The notes below the pieces were generated by a model, which saw only the letters and a program-made list of their open reading frames with translations, did no database searches and had not been told where the DNA came from. This document shows, piece after piece, positions 1-10,560 of a stretch of 64,000 nt of DNA; position 1 is the stretch's first letter, and the number at the start of each line of letters is the position of its first letter. Position numbers and translations under genes: made by a program. Origin of the DNA: Rugosimonospora acidiphila (lineage in GTDB: Bacteria > Actinomycetota > Actinomycetes > Mycobacteriales > Micromonosporaceae); contig NZ_BAABJQ010000005.1 in assembly GCF_039543385.1 (NCBI RefSeq), positions 62,001-126,000 on the forward strand, written 5' to 3'.

Positions 1-1197
<1,197 letters not shown>

Positions 1198-1503
1198 GGT
1201 GCGGCCTACCTCCGCCTGATCATGATTGTCGCGCCAAGCCCGTCGAGGCCCGCGCCGTCATATCAATACTCCCAGGTTGGCGTCGAACCGCCCACCCCGG
1301 GTCGTACCGGCGTGCCGGCCGGCGACGGCGAGGGTACGGTCGGCCGTCACGAGCCGATCGCCGAGCGTCGCGGGGCCGCCGGCCAGCCTTCATTCGCCCG
1401 ACGCCACGCTGTCACGCTCCTGAAACGCAGCGCGACAATGCCGGTTCAACGGCGTCAAGTAGGCTTCGTTACCAAGCCGTGGTAGACCGGCCGGAGGGAA
1501 CAC
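1198..1503. other. Divergent intergenic region ettA/otsA
   Basis: No credible gene. It must hold promoters for both ettA and otsA. A TAGGCT hexamer near 1460 is a possible -10 for otsA, and the otsA ribosome site GGAGGGAA sits just before its GTG. A short inverted repeat GGCTT-N7-AAGCC lies in the same place. The rest is featureless GC-rich sequence. Confidence 0.5.
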
Positions 1504-2934
1504 GTGGAACGTAGCTCGTTTGTGGTGGTCGCCAACCGCCTACCGGTCGACGAGGTCACCACCGCCGGCGGGCGATCCTGGCGTCGCAGCCCCGGCGGCC
1601 TGGTGACCGCCCTGCACCCAGTGCTCGCCGCGCAACACGGCACCTGGGTGGGCTGGCCGGGCAACGCCGCCGGGCCGGACGATCCCACCCCGCAGCCGTT
1701 TGAGCTGGACGGCATGCGATTGCGGCCGGTCAACCTGAGTACCGACGAGGTCGAGCGCTACTACGAGGGATTCTCGAACTCCAGCCTGTGGCCGCTCTAC
1801 CACGACGCGATCGAGACGCCGGCCTACCGGCGCAGCTGGTGGGAGTCCTACCGCCGGGTCAACCAGCGGTTCGCCGAGGCCACCGCCGACCAGGCCGCCG
1901 AGGGCGGCACGGTGTGGGTGCAGGATTACCAGCTGCAACTGGTGCCGGCGATGCTGCGGGCACTTCGCCCCGACCTCAAGATCGGATTCTTCCTGCACAT
2001 CCCGTTCCCGCCCGTCGAGCTGTTCATGCAGCTGCCGCGGCGGGCGGAAATCCTGCGCGGGCTGCTCGGCGCCGATCTCGTCGGCTTCCAGCGCCCCCTG
2101 GCGGCGCAGAATTTCCTGCGCCTGACCCGGCACCTGCTGGGGATGCGGCCGCGCGGCGCCGGCGTCGAGGTGGACGGCCGGATCGTGCACGCCGCGGCCT
2201 TCCCCATCTCCATCGACGTGGCCGAGATCGAGGGGCTGGCCGCCAGCCCGCTGGTCCGGGCGCGGGCCGAGCAGATCCGGGCGGAGCTGGGCGAGCCAAA
2301 GACGGTCATTCTCGGCGTGGACCGGCTTGACTACACCAAGGGGATAGAACAGCGCTTCAAGGCATACCGCGAACTGCTCGCCGAGGACCGGCTCTCGGTG
2401 CCCGAAACCGTGATGGTGCAGGTGGCGACGCCGAGCCGGGAACGGGTTGAGCACTATCAGGTGCTGCGGGTCAAAGTCGAGCGCGAGGTTGGTCGCATCA
2501 ACGGGGACTATGGGCGCGTCGGAGTGCCCGCCGTGCACTACCTTCATCAGTCGTACAGTCGCAGCGAACTGGTCGCGCTTTACTGCGCGGCCGACGTGAT
2601 GATGGTGACTCCCCTGCGAGATGGCATGAACTTGGTGGCCAAGGAGTATGTCGCCGCCCGAGTGGACCTCGGCGGCGCGTTGGTGCTGTCCGAATTCGCC
2701 GGCGCCGCCGGCGAGCTGAGGCAGGCGTTCCTGTGCAACCCGCACGACCTGCAGAGCGTGAAGGACTCACTACTCCGGGCGGTACACGTCGACCAGTCCG
2801 AGGCGGCCCGGCGCATGCGCGCCATGCGCCGGCACCTGCGGGCCCACGACGTGCGGCATTGGGCCAACTCGTTCCTGTCGGCGCTGGGCGTGCCAACCAC
2901 GGTGCTGCCCAACCCCCCGGAAGGAACTGTGTGA
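1504..2934 (+). CDS. otsA: Alpha,alpha-trehalose-phosphate synthase (GT20)
   Basis: Transfers glucose from a nucleotide sugar to glucose-6-phosphate to make trehalose-6-phosphate in the cytoplasm. The protein is 476 aa, normal for OtsA. GT20 signatures are present: VWVQDYQLQLVP (about 138-149), FFLHIPFPP, DRLDYTKGI (about 273-281) and the C-terminal VTPLRDGMNLVAKEYV (about 370). The GTG start follows a good GGAGGGAA ribosome site. Its last codons overlap the GTG of the phosphatase fusion by 4 bases (GTGTGA), implying translational coupling, so synthesis and dephosphorylation of trehalose-6-phosphate are made together. Confidence 0.96.
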   Translation: MERSSFVVVANRLPVDEVTTAGGRSWRRSPGGLVTALHPVLAAQHGTWVGWPGNAAGPDDPTPQPFELDGMRLRPVNLSTDEVERYYEGFSNSSLWPLYHDAIETPAYRRSWWESYRRVNQRFAEATADQAAEGGTVWVQDYQLQLVPAMLRALRPDLKIGFFLHIPFPPVELFMQLPRRAEILRGLLGADLVGFQRPLAAQNFLRLTRHLLGMRPRGAGVEVDGRIVHAAAFPISIDVAEIEGLAASPLVRARAEQIRAELGEPKTVILGVDRLDYTKGIEQRFKAYRELLAEDRLSVPETVMVQVATPSRERVEHYQVLRVKVEREVGRINGDYGRVGVPAVHYLHQSYSRSELVALYCAADVMMVTPLRDGMNLVAKEYVAARVDLGGALVLSEFAGAAGELRQAFLCNPHDLQSVKDSLLRAVHVDQSEAARRMRAMRRHLRAHDVRHWANSFLSALGVPTTVLPNPPEGTV

Positions 2935-5564
2935 GCGGGAACGCTGAGGTCCGCCCGATTGCCGGCGGCACCTCAATCGTTGGCGCCGCCGAGGCAAGCG
3001 AGCGGATGGACGCCGACCTTCGCAGAGCGATAGGTCGCATCGCCCGCATGCCGCAGCTGCTGGTCGCCTGTGACTACGACGGCACCCTGGCGCCGATCGT
3101 GGAGGACCCGTCCCAGGCGGTACCGCTGCCCGAGGCGGTCGCCGCCGTCCGGGCGCTGGCCGCACTGCCGCAGACCACGGTCGCGGTGGTGTCCGGGCGA
3201 GCGCTGCGCGACCTGGCCACGCTGTCCCGACTACCCAGCGAAGTCCACCTGGTGGGCAGCCACGGCTCCGAGTTCGACATCGGCTTCGTCCAGCGCCTGG
3301 CGCCGGAACTGGTCGAGCTGCGCACCCGGCTGCAGAAGGCGATCGAGGAGATCGTCGCGGACCGGCCCGGGGTACGCCTGGAGCCGAAGCCGGCGAGCAT
3401 CGCGGTGCACACCCGCACCGCGTCGGCCGAGGTCTCCGCCTCGGTGAACGAGGCGATCCTGGCCGGCCCGGCGACGTGGCAGGGCGTGACCGTCACCCAG
3501 GGCAAGCGGGTCATCGAGCTGCTGGTGCTGGCCACGCACAAGGGCACCGCCATCGACCAGCTGCGCCAGCAGATCTCGGCCAGCGCCGTGCTGTTCGTCG
3601 GTGACGACGTGACCGACGAGAACGCGTTCAAGCAGCTGCACGGGCCGGACGTGGGCATCAAGATCGGCCCTGGCCAGACCCGGGCCGGTTTCCGGGTGGG
3701 CGAGCCGATCGACGCGGTGCGGGTGCTCGCCCTGCTGCTGGAGACCAGGCGCAGCTGGCTGTTCGGCGAGCGGGCCACCCCGATCGAGCGGCACACCATG
3801 CTGGCCAACGGCCGCACCGTCGCCCTGCTCACCCCGGACGCCACGGTGACCTGGCTGTGCCACCCGAACCCGGACTCCTCGGCGGTCTTCGCCGACCTGC
3901 TGGGCGGCGCGCCGGCCGGACACTTCTCCATCCGCCCGGCCGACGGGCAGTCGCGCATCCCGCTGGGCCAGCGGTACCGGCCCGGCACCATGACCGTGGA
4001 AACCCGGTGGTCCGGCCTGTACGTGACGGACTGGCTGGACGTCGGCGTACCTCCCGGCGACAACGAGGAGGCGCCCGAGTCGACGTCGCTGGTGCGCACG
4101 CTGACCGGCAAGCACAAGGCCAAGGTGACGTTCGCGCCGCGGCCCGAGTTCGGTCAGGTGACCATCCGGCTCCAGCCGCTCGGCGACGGCCTGCTCGTGC
4201 TGGGCTCCAACGAGCCGATGGCGCTGTACTCGCCGGGCGTCGAGTGGGAGGTCTTCGACGACGGCGGTCACGACTCCGCCCGCGCCGAGATCGACCTGGC
4301 CGCCATGGGCGGGCAGTGCGTGCTGGAGCTGCGCTGCGGCACGCACGGGCTACGCGCGTGGGACGAGCCGCTGGAGGTCCGGCAGGACCGGGTGGAGAAG
4401 GACTGGAGCGCCTGGGCGGGCTCGCTCAACCTGCCCGCGGTCGCCCGGGACCAGGTGCTGCGCAGCGCGCTGACCCTGCGCGGACTGGTGCACCAGCCGT
4501 CCGGTTCGATCGTCGCCGCCGCGACCAGCTCGCTGCCCGAGACGATCGGCGGGGTGCGCAACTGGGACTACCGGTACTGCTGGCTGCGCGACGCGGCGAT
4601 GACCGCGCGGGCGCTGGTGGACCTGGGCTCGATCGACGAGGCGGAGGCGTTCCTCGGCTGGGTGGACCGGTGCACGGAGCGCACCGGCGGGCACCCCGAG
4701 CGGCTGCACCCTCTGTACACGGTGGACGGTTGGGACCTGGGCCCCGAGGCGGTCATCGAGACGCTGCCCGGCTACGCCGGCTCACGGCCGGTGCGTATCG
4801 GCAACGTGGCCAACCGGCAGCTGCAGCTGGACGTGTTCGGCCCGATCGCCGACCTCATCGCCGGCGTCGCGGGGGTGCGCGGTTCGGTACGCGACGAGGA
4901 GTGGCGGGTCCTGGAGTCGATGGTCTCCGCCGTCGAGCGCCGGTGGCACGAACCGGACCACGGGCTGTGGGAGGCCCGCCTCGCGCCGCGCCACCATGTG
5001 TACTCCAAGGTGATGTGCTGGCTGACGGTGGACCGGGCGGTGCACCTGTCCCGCGAGTACCTGGGCGAGGACCGTCCGGAGTGGACGGAGCTGCGCGACC
5101 GGATCGGCGCGAACGTGCTGGAGCACGGCTGGCACGAGGAGGCCGGCGCGTACAGCGTCGCCTACGGCAGTCCGGAGATGGACGCGTCGTCCCTGTGGAT
5201 CGGGCTGTCCGGCCTGCTCGCCGACGACGATCCCCGGTTCCTGTCCACGGTGCTGGCCATCGAGGCCGAGCTGCGCAGCGGGCCGACCGTCTACCGGTAC
5301 AAGTGGGACGACGGGCTGCCGGGCGTCGAGGGCGGCTTCCACATCTGCGCCGCGTGGATGATCGAGGCGTACCTGCGCACCGGGCGCCGGGCCGACGCCG
5401 AGGAGCTGTTCGAGCAGATGCTCGACTGCGCCGGCCCGACCGGCCTGCTGCCCGAGCAGTACGACCCGGAGAACGAACGCGGCCTGGGCAACCACCCGCA
5501 GGCGTACAGCCACCTGGGTCTGATCCGCTGCGCGATCCTGCTGGACGCCGAGCTGAACAAGTAG
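2931..5564 (+). CDS. Trehalose-6-phosphate phosphatase fused to GH15 trehalase/glucoamylase-type hydrolase
   Basis: An 877-aa two-domain protein. Residues about 40-265 are an OtsB HAD phosphatase: DYDGT nucleophile motif (D48), VVSGR, VGSHGSEF and the C-terminal VGDDVTDENAF (about 222-235). Residues about 280-877 are a GH15 (alpha/alpha)6 hydrolase with RNWDYRYCWLRDA (about 545-557) and EQYDPENERGLGNHPQAYSH near the end, the pattern of actinobacterial GH15 trehalases. The frame stays open upstream inside otsA, but the GTG at 2931 that overlaps the otsA stop is the natural start. Expected activities are trehalose-6-P to trehalose and, by family, trehalose to two glucose. Which activity dominates cannot be read from the sequence. 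Confidence 0.92.
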   Translation: MSGNAEVRPIAGGTSIVGAAEASERMDADLRRAIGRIARMPQLLVACDYDGTLAPIVEDPSQAVPLPEAVAAVRALAALPQTTVAVVSGRALRDLATLSRLPSEVHLVGSHGSEFDIGFVQRLAPELVELRTRLQKAIEEIVADRPGVRLEPKPASIAVHTRTASAEVSASVNEAILAGPATWQGVTVTQGKRVIELLVLATHKGTAIDQLRQQISASAVLFVGDDVTDENAFKQLHGPDVGIKIGPGQTRAGFRVGEPIDAVRVLALLLETRRSWLFGERATPIERHTMLANGRTVALLTPDATVTWLCHPNPDSSAVFADLLGGAPAGHFSIRPADGQSRIPLGQRYRPGTMTVETRWSGLYVTDWLDVGVPPGDNEEAPESTSLVRTLTGKHKAKVTFAPRPEFGQVTIRLQPLGDGLLVLGSNEPMALYSPGVEWEVFDDGGHDSARAEIDLAAMGGQCVLELRCGTHGLRAWDEPLEVRQDRVEKDWSAWAGSLNLPAVARDQVLRSALTLRGLVHQPSGSIVAAATSSLPETIGGVRNWDYRYCWLRDAAMTARALVDLGSIDEAEAFLGWVDRCTERTGGHPERLHPLYTVDGWDLGPEAVIETLPGYAGSRPVRIGNVANRQLQLDVFGPIADLIAGVAGVRGSVRDEEWRVLESMVSAVERRWHEPDHGLWEARLAPRHHVYSKVMCWLTVDRAVHLSREYLGEDRPEWTELRDRIGANVLEHGWHEEAGAYSVAYGSPEMDASSLWIGLSGLLADDDPRFLSTVLAIEAELRSGPTVYRYKWDDGLPGVEGGFHICAAWMIEAYLRTGRRADAEELFEQMLDCAGPTGLLPEQYDPENERGLGNHPQAYSHLGLIRCAILLDAELNK

Positions 5565-5570
5565 CCGGTC

Positions 5571-5613
5571 CGCCGGCCGGTCACGGGGGCTCCACGCCCC
5601 CGTCCGGCCGGCG
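5571..5613. terminator. Bidirectional hairpin terminator, otsB-GH15 / manD
   Basis: A 10-bp outer stem (CGCCGGCCGG ... CCGGCCGGCG), a two-base bulge, then an 8-bp inner stem (ACGGGGGC ... GCCCCCGT) around a 5-base loop. It lies between convergent genes and includes the manD stop codon. There is no T-run, as is common in high-GC actinomycetes. Confidence 0.75.
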
Positions 5614-6822
5614 CACCCGGCTCGCCCATTCGCCGAACCCCCCACCGGTCGCGGCCGGGTACCGGGCGGCGGCCCGCTCGTCCAGGTCCACGCCCCAGCC
5701 GGGCGCGTCGGACGGGGTGAGGTACCCGCCGCTGGGCACCAGGGTGCCCGGGAACACCTCGTGTACCGCCTCGCCGTACACGTTGGCCTCCTGGATGCCG
5801 AAGGCCGGCGTGTTCACGTCGAGCGCGACGTTCGCCGCCGCCCCGATCGGCGAGACGTCACCCGGGTTGTGCCAGGCGGTACGCACCCCGAGCAGCTCAC
5901 ACAGCGCGGTCAGCTTGCGGGCCGGGGTCAGCCCGCCGACCGCCGAGACGTGCAGCCGCAGCAGGTCCACGCCGAGGTCGCGGACCAGCCGGACTGCGTC
6001 GGGCACCGAGGAGACCTGCTCGCCGACCGCGATCGGCACCGGCGAGGCGGCCCGCACCTCGGGCAGCCGGTCGTAGTGCTCGGGTGCGACGACGTCCTCC
6101 AGAAAGAACAGCCGGTACGGCTCCAAGGCGCGGGCCAGCAGCACGGCCTGCTTGGGGGTCAGCCGGCTGTGCACGTCGTGCAGCAGCTCGACCTCCTCCC
6201 CCAGCGCCTCCCGGGCCCGGGCGAACAGCCGGGGCGTGGTGCGCAGGTAATGCTGGACGTCCCAGCCGTCCGGGTACGGGTGCCCGGGGTACCCGCCGGG
6301 GATCCCCGGCGCGCCGTACGTGCCCAGCCCCGGCTGGCCCACCTGCAGCCGCAGGTACCGCCAGCCCTCGGCCACCATCTCGGCGGCGCGCTCCAGCGTC
6401 TGCTCCACGGTCTGGCCGGCCACGTGCCGGTAGGTCAGCGCCGCCGCCCGCGACCTGCCGCCGAGCAGCTCGTAGACCGGCGCGCCGGCTCGCTTCCCGG
6501 CGATGTCCCACAGCGCCATGTCCAGCCCGGACAGCGCGCTGTTGAGCACCGGGCCGTCACGCCAGTAGGACGAGTAGCGCACGGTGCGGGTGAGGTCCTC
6601 GATGTCGGCCGGGTGCCGGCCCACGACCAGCCCGGCGAGTTCGTCCACCGCGGCGGCGACCGAACGGTGCCGCTGCGTGAACGTGGCGCAGCCCAGCCCG
6701 TACAGGCCGGGTTCGCTGGTGTCCACCCGGACCACGACCAGCGTGATCCCGTCCGGCGCGGTGACCACCGGCCGCACCCCGGTGACCCGCAACGAATCCC
6801 GGCCCGGCCAGATTTCGATCAA
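5581..6822 (-). CDS. Enolase-superfamily dehydratase, D-mannonate dehydratase (ManD) type
   Basis: Predicted to dehydrate a sugar acid (mannonate and/or gluconate type) to a 2-keto-3-deoxy acid in the cytoplasm. The 413-aa protein has the ManD metal and catalytic set: YRHVAGQ (131-137), HDVHSRLTP (D216, H218), LEDVVAPEHYD (E242), VGEQ (E268) and AWHNPGDVSPIG (H318). The ManD family includes highly active mannonate enzymes and weak, promiscuous members, so the substrate is open. A TTG start at 6822 has GGGGAG five bases upstream and overlaps the stop of the epimerase gene (TTGA); a second TTG at 6792 would give a more typical N-terminus but lacks a ribosome site. Confidence 0.88.
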   Translation of the reverse strand: MIEIWPGRDSLRVTGVRPVVTAPDGITLVVVRVDTSEPGLYGLGCATFTQRHRSVAAAVDELAGLVVGRHPADIEDLTRTVRYSSYWRDGPVLNSALSGLDMALWDIAGKRAGAPVYELLGGRSRAAALTYRHVAGQTVEQTLERAAEMVAEGWRYLRLQVGQPGLGTYGAPGIPGGYPGHPYPDGWDVQHYLRTTPRLFARAREALGEEVELLHDVHSRLTPKQAVLLARALEPYRLFFLEDVVAPEHYDRLPEVRAASPVPIAVGEQVSSVPDAVRLVRDLGVDLLRLHVSAVGGLTPARKLTALCELLGVRTAWHNPGDVSPIGAAANVALDVNTPAFGIQEANVYGEAVHEVFPGTLVPSGGYLTPSDAPGWGVDLDERAAARYPAATGGGFGEWASRVRRPDGGVEPP

Positions 6823-7784
6823 GACTGCTCCCCGGTCACGACGACGCCATCGGTCACGACGACCCCATCACCCGTGGGCCGCCGGCCCAGCCCGGCGGGC
6901 GGCCCGGGAAGTTCGGCGATGGGCATCTCGTGCTCGGCGCGAAACGACAGCAGCTGCTCGGCCCGGCTGAGGTCCAGCGGCACCCGCCGGCCGGAGAACG
7001 CGGCACGCCGCGGCACGTCCGGCAGGAAGGCGTCCAGGAGCGCCGCGGTCGGGTACGGCGCCAGGGTCAACGGCGCGGCCAGCCCGATCACCTGACACCC
7101 CGAACCCCGCCCCGACAGCGCCAGCTCACAGGCCCGGGCGGCGTCCCGCAGATCCAGGTAGCTCCACAGCTCACGGGCGCCGGCGGCCGGATCGCACGCG
7201 TACCGCCGCGCCCGCGCCTCCAGCCGCTCGGTGCCGCCCAGGAACGGGAAGCGCAGCGCCACCACGGACAGCCCGTGCCGCCACCACATCATCGCCGCGG
7301 TGGCCTCGTCGACCTGCTTGGACAGCGCGTACGGGTCCTCCACCTGCACCGGCAGCGCCTCGTCCACCGGCAGGTAGGCCGGCACCCGGGTGCGTGGCGC
7401 GAACGGCAGCCCGGTCACCGAGTAGCTGCTGGCGATGACGGCCCGGGTGATGCCGGCGAGGCCGGCCTGTTCCAGGACGGTGAACGTGCTCAGCGCGTTG
7501 TTGCCGAAGACCTCCTCGCCGGGATGGTGCTCCGGCGACGGGATCGCGGCCAGGTGCACCACCGCACCCGCGCCGTCCAACGCCTTGCGCACCGCGGCGA
7601 CGTCCCGCGTGTCGCCGTACACCACCCGGTCCGCGTTCAGCTCGGGTACGGGCTGGACGACCAGCGCGGTCACCGGGGTACCCAGCGCCGCGAAGTGCGC
7701 GAGCACCTGCCGGCCCAACAGGCCGGCGGCCCCGGTCACCAGTATCCGGTCGCCCCGCCGGGTCTCGGCGCCATGCGAAACCAT
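6819..7784 (-). CDS. NAD(P)-dependent epimerase/dehydratase (extended SDR)
   Basis: A 321-aa cytoplasmic sugar-modifying oxidoreductase. The N-terminal Rossmann motif VTGAAGLLG and the YALSK catalytic motif (Tyr-x3-Lys) after a serine-rich SSYSVTG strand identify an extended SDR. It may oxidise or epimerise the sugar released by the neighbouring alpha-glucosidase before ManD acts (inference from order). The ATG at 7784 has AGGAGCGAGGG upstream; a longer reading to 7868 is disfavoured. Its stop overlaps the manD start, so the two are coupled. The substrate is unknown. Confidence 0.85.
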   Translation of the reverse strand: MVSHGAETRRGDRILVTGAAGLLGRQVLAHFAALGTPVTALVVQPVPELNADRVVYGDTRDVAAVRKALDGAGAVVHLAAIPSPEHHPGEEVFGNNALSTFTVLEQAGLAGITRAVIASSYSVTGLPFAPRTRVPAYLPVDEALPVQVEDPYALSKQVDEATAAMMWWRHGLSVVALRFPFLGGTERLEARARRYACDPAAGARELWSYLDLRDAARACELALSGRGSGCQVIGLAAPLTLAPYPTAALLDAFLPDVPRRAAFSGRRVPLDLSRAEQLLSFRAEHEMPIAELPGPPAGLGRRPTGDGVVVTDGVVVTGEQS

Positions 7785-7846
7785 GGATCCCTCGCTCCTA
7801 TCTGCTCTCGGCCACAGGGGTTCCCGTGCCGCGAATGACGCGGGGT

Positions 7847-7881
7847 GCTCGGGAGAGGGGCCGCTCACCCCTCCCCCGAGC
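7847..7881 (-). terminator. Hairpin downstream of the GH13 gene
   Basis: A 14-base stem with one mismatch (GCTCGGGAGAGGGG against CCCCTCCCCCGAGC) around a 7-base loop. It lies 62-96 bases past the GH13 stop and ahead of the epimerase gene. It may end or attenuate the upstream operon so that epimerase-manD are expressed at a different level. Confidence 0.6.
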
Positions 7882-7942
7882 GTCTACCCCGCGGTCCGGC
7901 GGCGCCGCCGACGCGGTCGCGACGCCCCGGACGCCGGCCCGG

Positions 7943-9565
7943 CTAGCGACGCAGCCAGGCGGCGGTGTCGGGGGGCAGCAGGCCGCCGTCGAGCGGCCCG
8001 CTGGCGAGCAGCACCTCACGGTGCGGCGGCAGCTCCACGGCCGCGCCGCTGAGGTTGACCACGCAGGCGAAGTCGTCGCCGCGGGCGAACGCGAGCACGC
8101 TGTCGGGCGCCGGCAGCCAGGCCATCGGCCCGTCGCCCAGGTCCGCCTCGTCCCGCCGCCGGTGCAGCGCGGCGCGGTACAGCGACAGCATCGAATCCGG
8201 GTCGGGCTCCTGCGCCTGCGCCGTGTACCGGGCCCACGCCGCCGGCTGCGGCAGCCAGGGCGAGGCGTCGGCACCGGCCGGGCTGAACCCGAACGGCGGC
8301 GCGTCACCCGACCACGGCACCGGCACCCGGCAGCCGTCCCGGCCGGGGTCGGCGCCCCCGGTGCGCCGGAAGATGGGATCCTGGCGCAGCTCGCCGGGGA
8401 TGTCCTCGACCTCCCACAGCCCCAGCTCCTCGCCCTCGTACACGTAGACCGAGCCGGGCAGCGCGAGGGTCAGCAGGGCGGCGGCGCGGGCCCGGCGGGT
8501 GCCCAGCGCCAGGTCGGTGGGCACGCCGTGCTGGTGCTGCCGGGTGGCGTGGTCGAACGAGGTGTCGGCCCGCCCGTACCGGGTCACGTGCCGGGTCACG
8601 TCGTGGTTGGACAGCACCCAGGTGGCCGGGGCGCCGACCGGGGCGTGCGCGGCCAGCGTCTCGTCCACGCACCGGCGCAGCGCACCCGCGTCCCACGGGC
8701 AGGCCAGGAAGTCGAAGTTGAACGCGGCGTGCAGCTCGTCCGGGCGAAGGTACTGCGCGAAGCGGTCGGTGTCGGGCAGCCAGATCTCGCCGATGAGCGC
8801 CCGCTTGTCCGGGTACGAGTCGGCGATGCGCCGCCAGCTGCGGTACACCTCGTGCAGTTCGTCGCGGTCGGTGTACGGGTGCGGTACCGGCGGGTCGTCC
8901 GGGTCGAAGTCGGCCAGCGTCGGGTCCTTGACCACCAGCGCGGCGGAGTCGATGCGCACCCCGTCCACGCCCCGGTCGAACCAGAACCGCAGGATCGACT
9001 CGAACTCCTCGCGCACCTTGGAGTTCTCCCAGTTGAGGTCGGGCTGCTCGGGCGCGAACAGGTGCAGGTACCACTCGCCGTCCGGCATCCGCGTCCAGGC
9101 TGGTCCGCCGAAGATGGAGGACCAGTCGTTGGGCGGCAGTTCCCCGTTCTCGCCCCGGCCGGGCCGGAACCAGAACAGCTCGCGCGCGGCCGAGCCCGGC
9201 CCGGCCGACAGAGCCTCCTGGAACCAGGGGTGCGCGTCGGAGCAGTGGTTGGGCACGATGTCCACGATGATGCCCATGCCCAGCGCGTGCGCCTCGGCGA
9301 TCAGGGCCTCGGCCTCGGCCAGCGTGCCAAACGCGGGATCGATGTCGCGGTAGTCTGCGACGTCGTAGCCCGCGTCGGCCATCGGGGACGGGTACCAGGG
9401 GCTGAACCAGATCGCGTCCATCCCCAGGTCACGCAGGTACCCGAGCCGTGCGCGGATGCCGGCCAGGTCACCCACGCCGTCGCCGTTCCCGTCGGCGAAG
9501 CTGCGCGGGTACACCTGGTAGATGGCGGCGCCGCGCCACCACGCGGTAGACACCTTTTCGGGCAC
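7943..9565 (-). CDS. GH13 alpha-glucosidase / oligosaccharide hydrolase
   Basis: Cytoplasmic exo-acting alpha-glucosidase (540 aa, no signal peptide) expected to split the disaccharide or oligosaccharide brought in by the adjacent ABC importer. The GH13 barrel motifs are clear: WWRGAAIYQVYPRSF (9-23), DIVPNH (102-107), DGVRIDSAA with nucleophile D206, IGEIW with acid/base E260, and LSNHDVTRH with transition-state stabiliser D322. It resembles AglA-type enzymes found with AglEFG importers. The GTG at 9565 follows AGGAAGCAGG. Linkage type (maltose, trehalose, sucrose or other) cannot be assigned from motifs. Confidence 0.93.
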   Translation of the reverse strand: MPEKVSTAWWRGAAIYQVYPRSFADGNGDGVGDLAGIRARLGYLRDLGMDAIWFSPWYPSPMADAGYDVADYRDIDPAFGTLAEAEALIAEAHALGMGIIVDIVPNHCSDAHPWFQEALSAGPGSAARELFWFRPGRGENGELPPNDWSSIFGGPAWTRMPDGEWYLHLFAPEQPDLNWENSKVREEFESILRFWFDRGVDGVRIDSAALVVKDPTLADFDPDDPPVPHPYTDRDELHEVYRSWRRIADSYPDKRALIGEIWLPDTDRFAQYLRPDELHAAFNFDFLACPWDAGALRRCVDETLAAHAPVGAPATWVLSNHDVTRHVTRYGRADTSFDHATRQHQHGVPTDLALGTRRARAAALLTLALPGSVYVYEGEELGLWEVEDIPGELRQDPIFRRTGGADPGRDGCRVPVPWSGDAPPFGFSPAGADASPWLPQPAAWARYTAQAQEPDPDSMLSLYRAALHRRRDEADLGDGPMAWLPAPDSVLAFARGDDFACVVNLSGAAVELPPHREVLLASGPLDGGLLPPDTAAWLRR

Positions 9566-9653
9566 TGCGGTACCTGCTTCCTGCTCGTTTCGTGCGGGTG
9601 GAAGGTCCCGGCGGTCGGCCCTGACCGTCGGCGAACCTGGGAGGTGCTGCCGA

Positions 9654-10544
9654 TCAGCCCTTGAGGCTGCCGGTGGTGAGGCCGGACATGATGTTCCGCT
9701 GGAAGATCAGGAAGAACACGATGGTCGGGATGGCCGCGATGACGGCGCCCGCGACGAGCACGTTCTGCGTGATGCCCTGCGAGAACGCGTACAGGCCGAC
9801 GTTCACCGTGCGGTTCGTCGGCGACGGTTCGACCAGCAGCGGCCAGAGGAAGTCCTTCCAGACGGCCGTCACGGAGAAGATCGAGACTACGCCGATGATC
9901 GGTCGGGACATCGGCAGGATGATCGACCACAGCTGCCGCAGCGGACCGGCTCCGTCGATCGCCGCGGCGTCCAGCAGGTCGGTGGGGATCGAGTCGAAGA
10001 ACCGCTTCAGCAGGAAGATGTTGAACGCGTTCGTGACCGCCGGAAGCCAGATGGCCCACGGCGAGTCGAGCATGTTCCAGTGGAAGATCGGCAGGTCGAT
10101 GACCGTCACGTACTGCGGGATGATCAGAACCGTCGATGGGATCATCAGCGTCGCGAGCATCAGGCCGAGAACCGCGTTCCCGAGCTTCGGCCGCAGCTTC
10201 GAGAACGCGAAGGCCGCCCCGATGCCGAGCACCAACTGGAAGGCGAGCGCGCCGGCCGCGTAGTAGAGGGTGTTGAGGATGAGCCTCCCCAGACTCAACT
10301 GGGCCCACGCGTCGGAGTAGTTCGACAACTCGTGGTGCTTGGGGAACAGCGTCGGTGGGATCTGCGCGATCTCGGGGCCGCTCTTCAGCCCGCCGGTCAC
10401 CATCCAGTACAGCGGCCCCAGGAACACGAAGGAGAAGACGACCACCGTGACGATGACGATCGCCCAGTAGGTCCGCCTGCTGCCCGGCCGGTTCAGGCGA
10501 GCGGAGGCGATCAGGGTGCGAGTCGAGGTTTCCGTCGATGCCAT
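9654..10544 (-). CDS. Carbohydrate ABC transporter permease, MalG/AglG type
   Basis: Inner-membrane permease of a CUT1 sugar importer. The 296-aa protein has six predicted transmembrane segments, the first at about 27-47 (WAIVIVTVVVFSFVFLG), and the EAA loop variant DAAAIDGAGPLRQLWSIILP that docks the ATPase. It lies 16 bases after the MalF-type permease and is probably cotranscribed. The ATG start at 10544 begins a serine/threonine-rich cytoplasmic tail. Confidence 0.93.
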   Translation of the reverse strand: MASTETSTRTLIASARLNRPGSRRTYWAIVIVTVVVFSFVFLGPLYWMVTGGLKSGPEIAQIPPTLFPKHHELSNYSDAWAQLSLGRLILNTLYYAAGALAFQLVLGIGAAFAFSKLRPKLGNAVLGLMLATLMIPSTVLIIPQYVTVIDLPIFHWNMLDSPWAIWLPAVTNAFNIFLLKRFFDSIPTDLLDAAAIDGAGPLRQLWSIILPMSRPIIGVVSIFSVTAVWKDFLWPLLVEPSPTNRTVNVGLYAFSQGITQNVLVAGAVIAAIPTIVFFLIFQRNIMSGLTTGSLKG

Positions 10545-10560
10545 GTCAGCTCATACCCTT

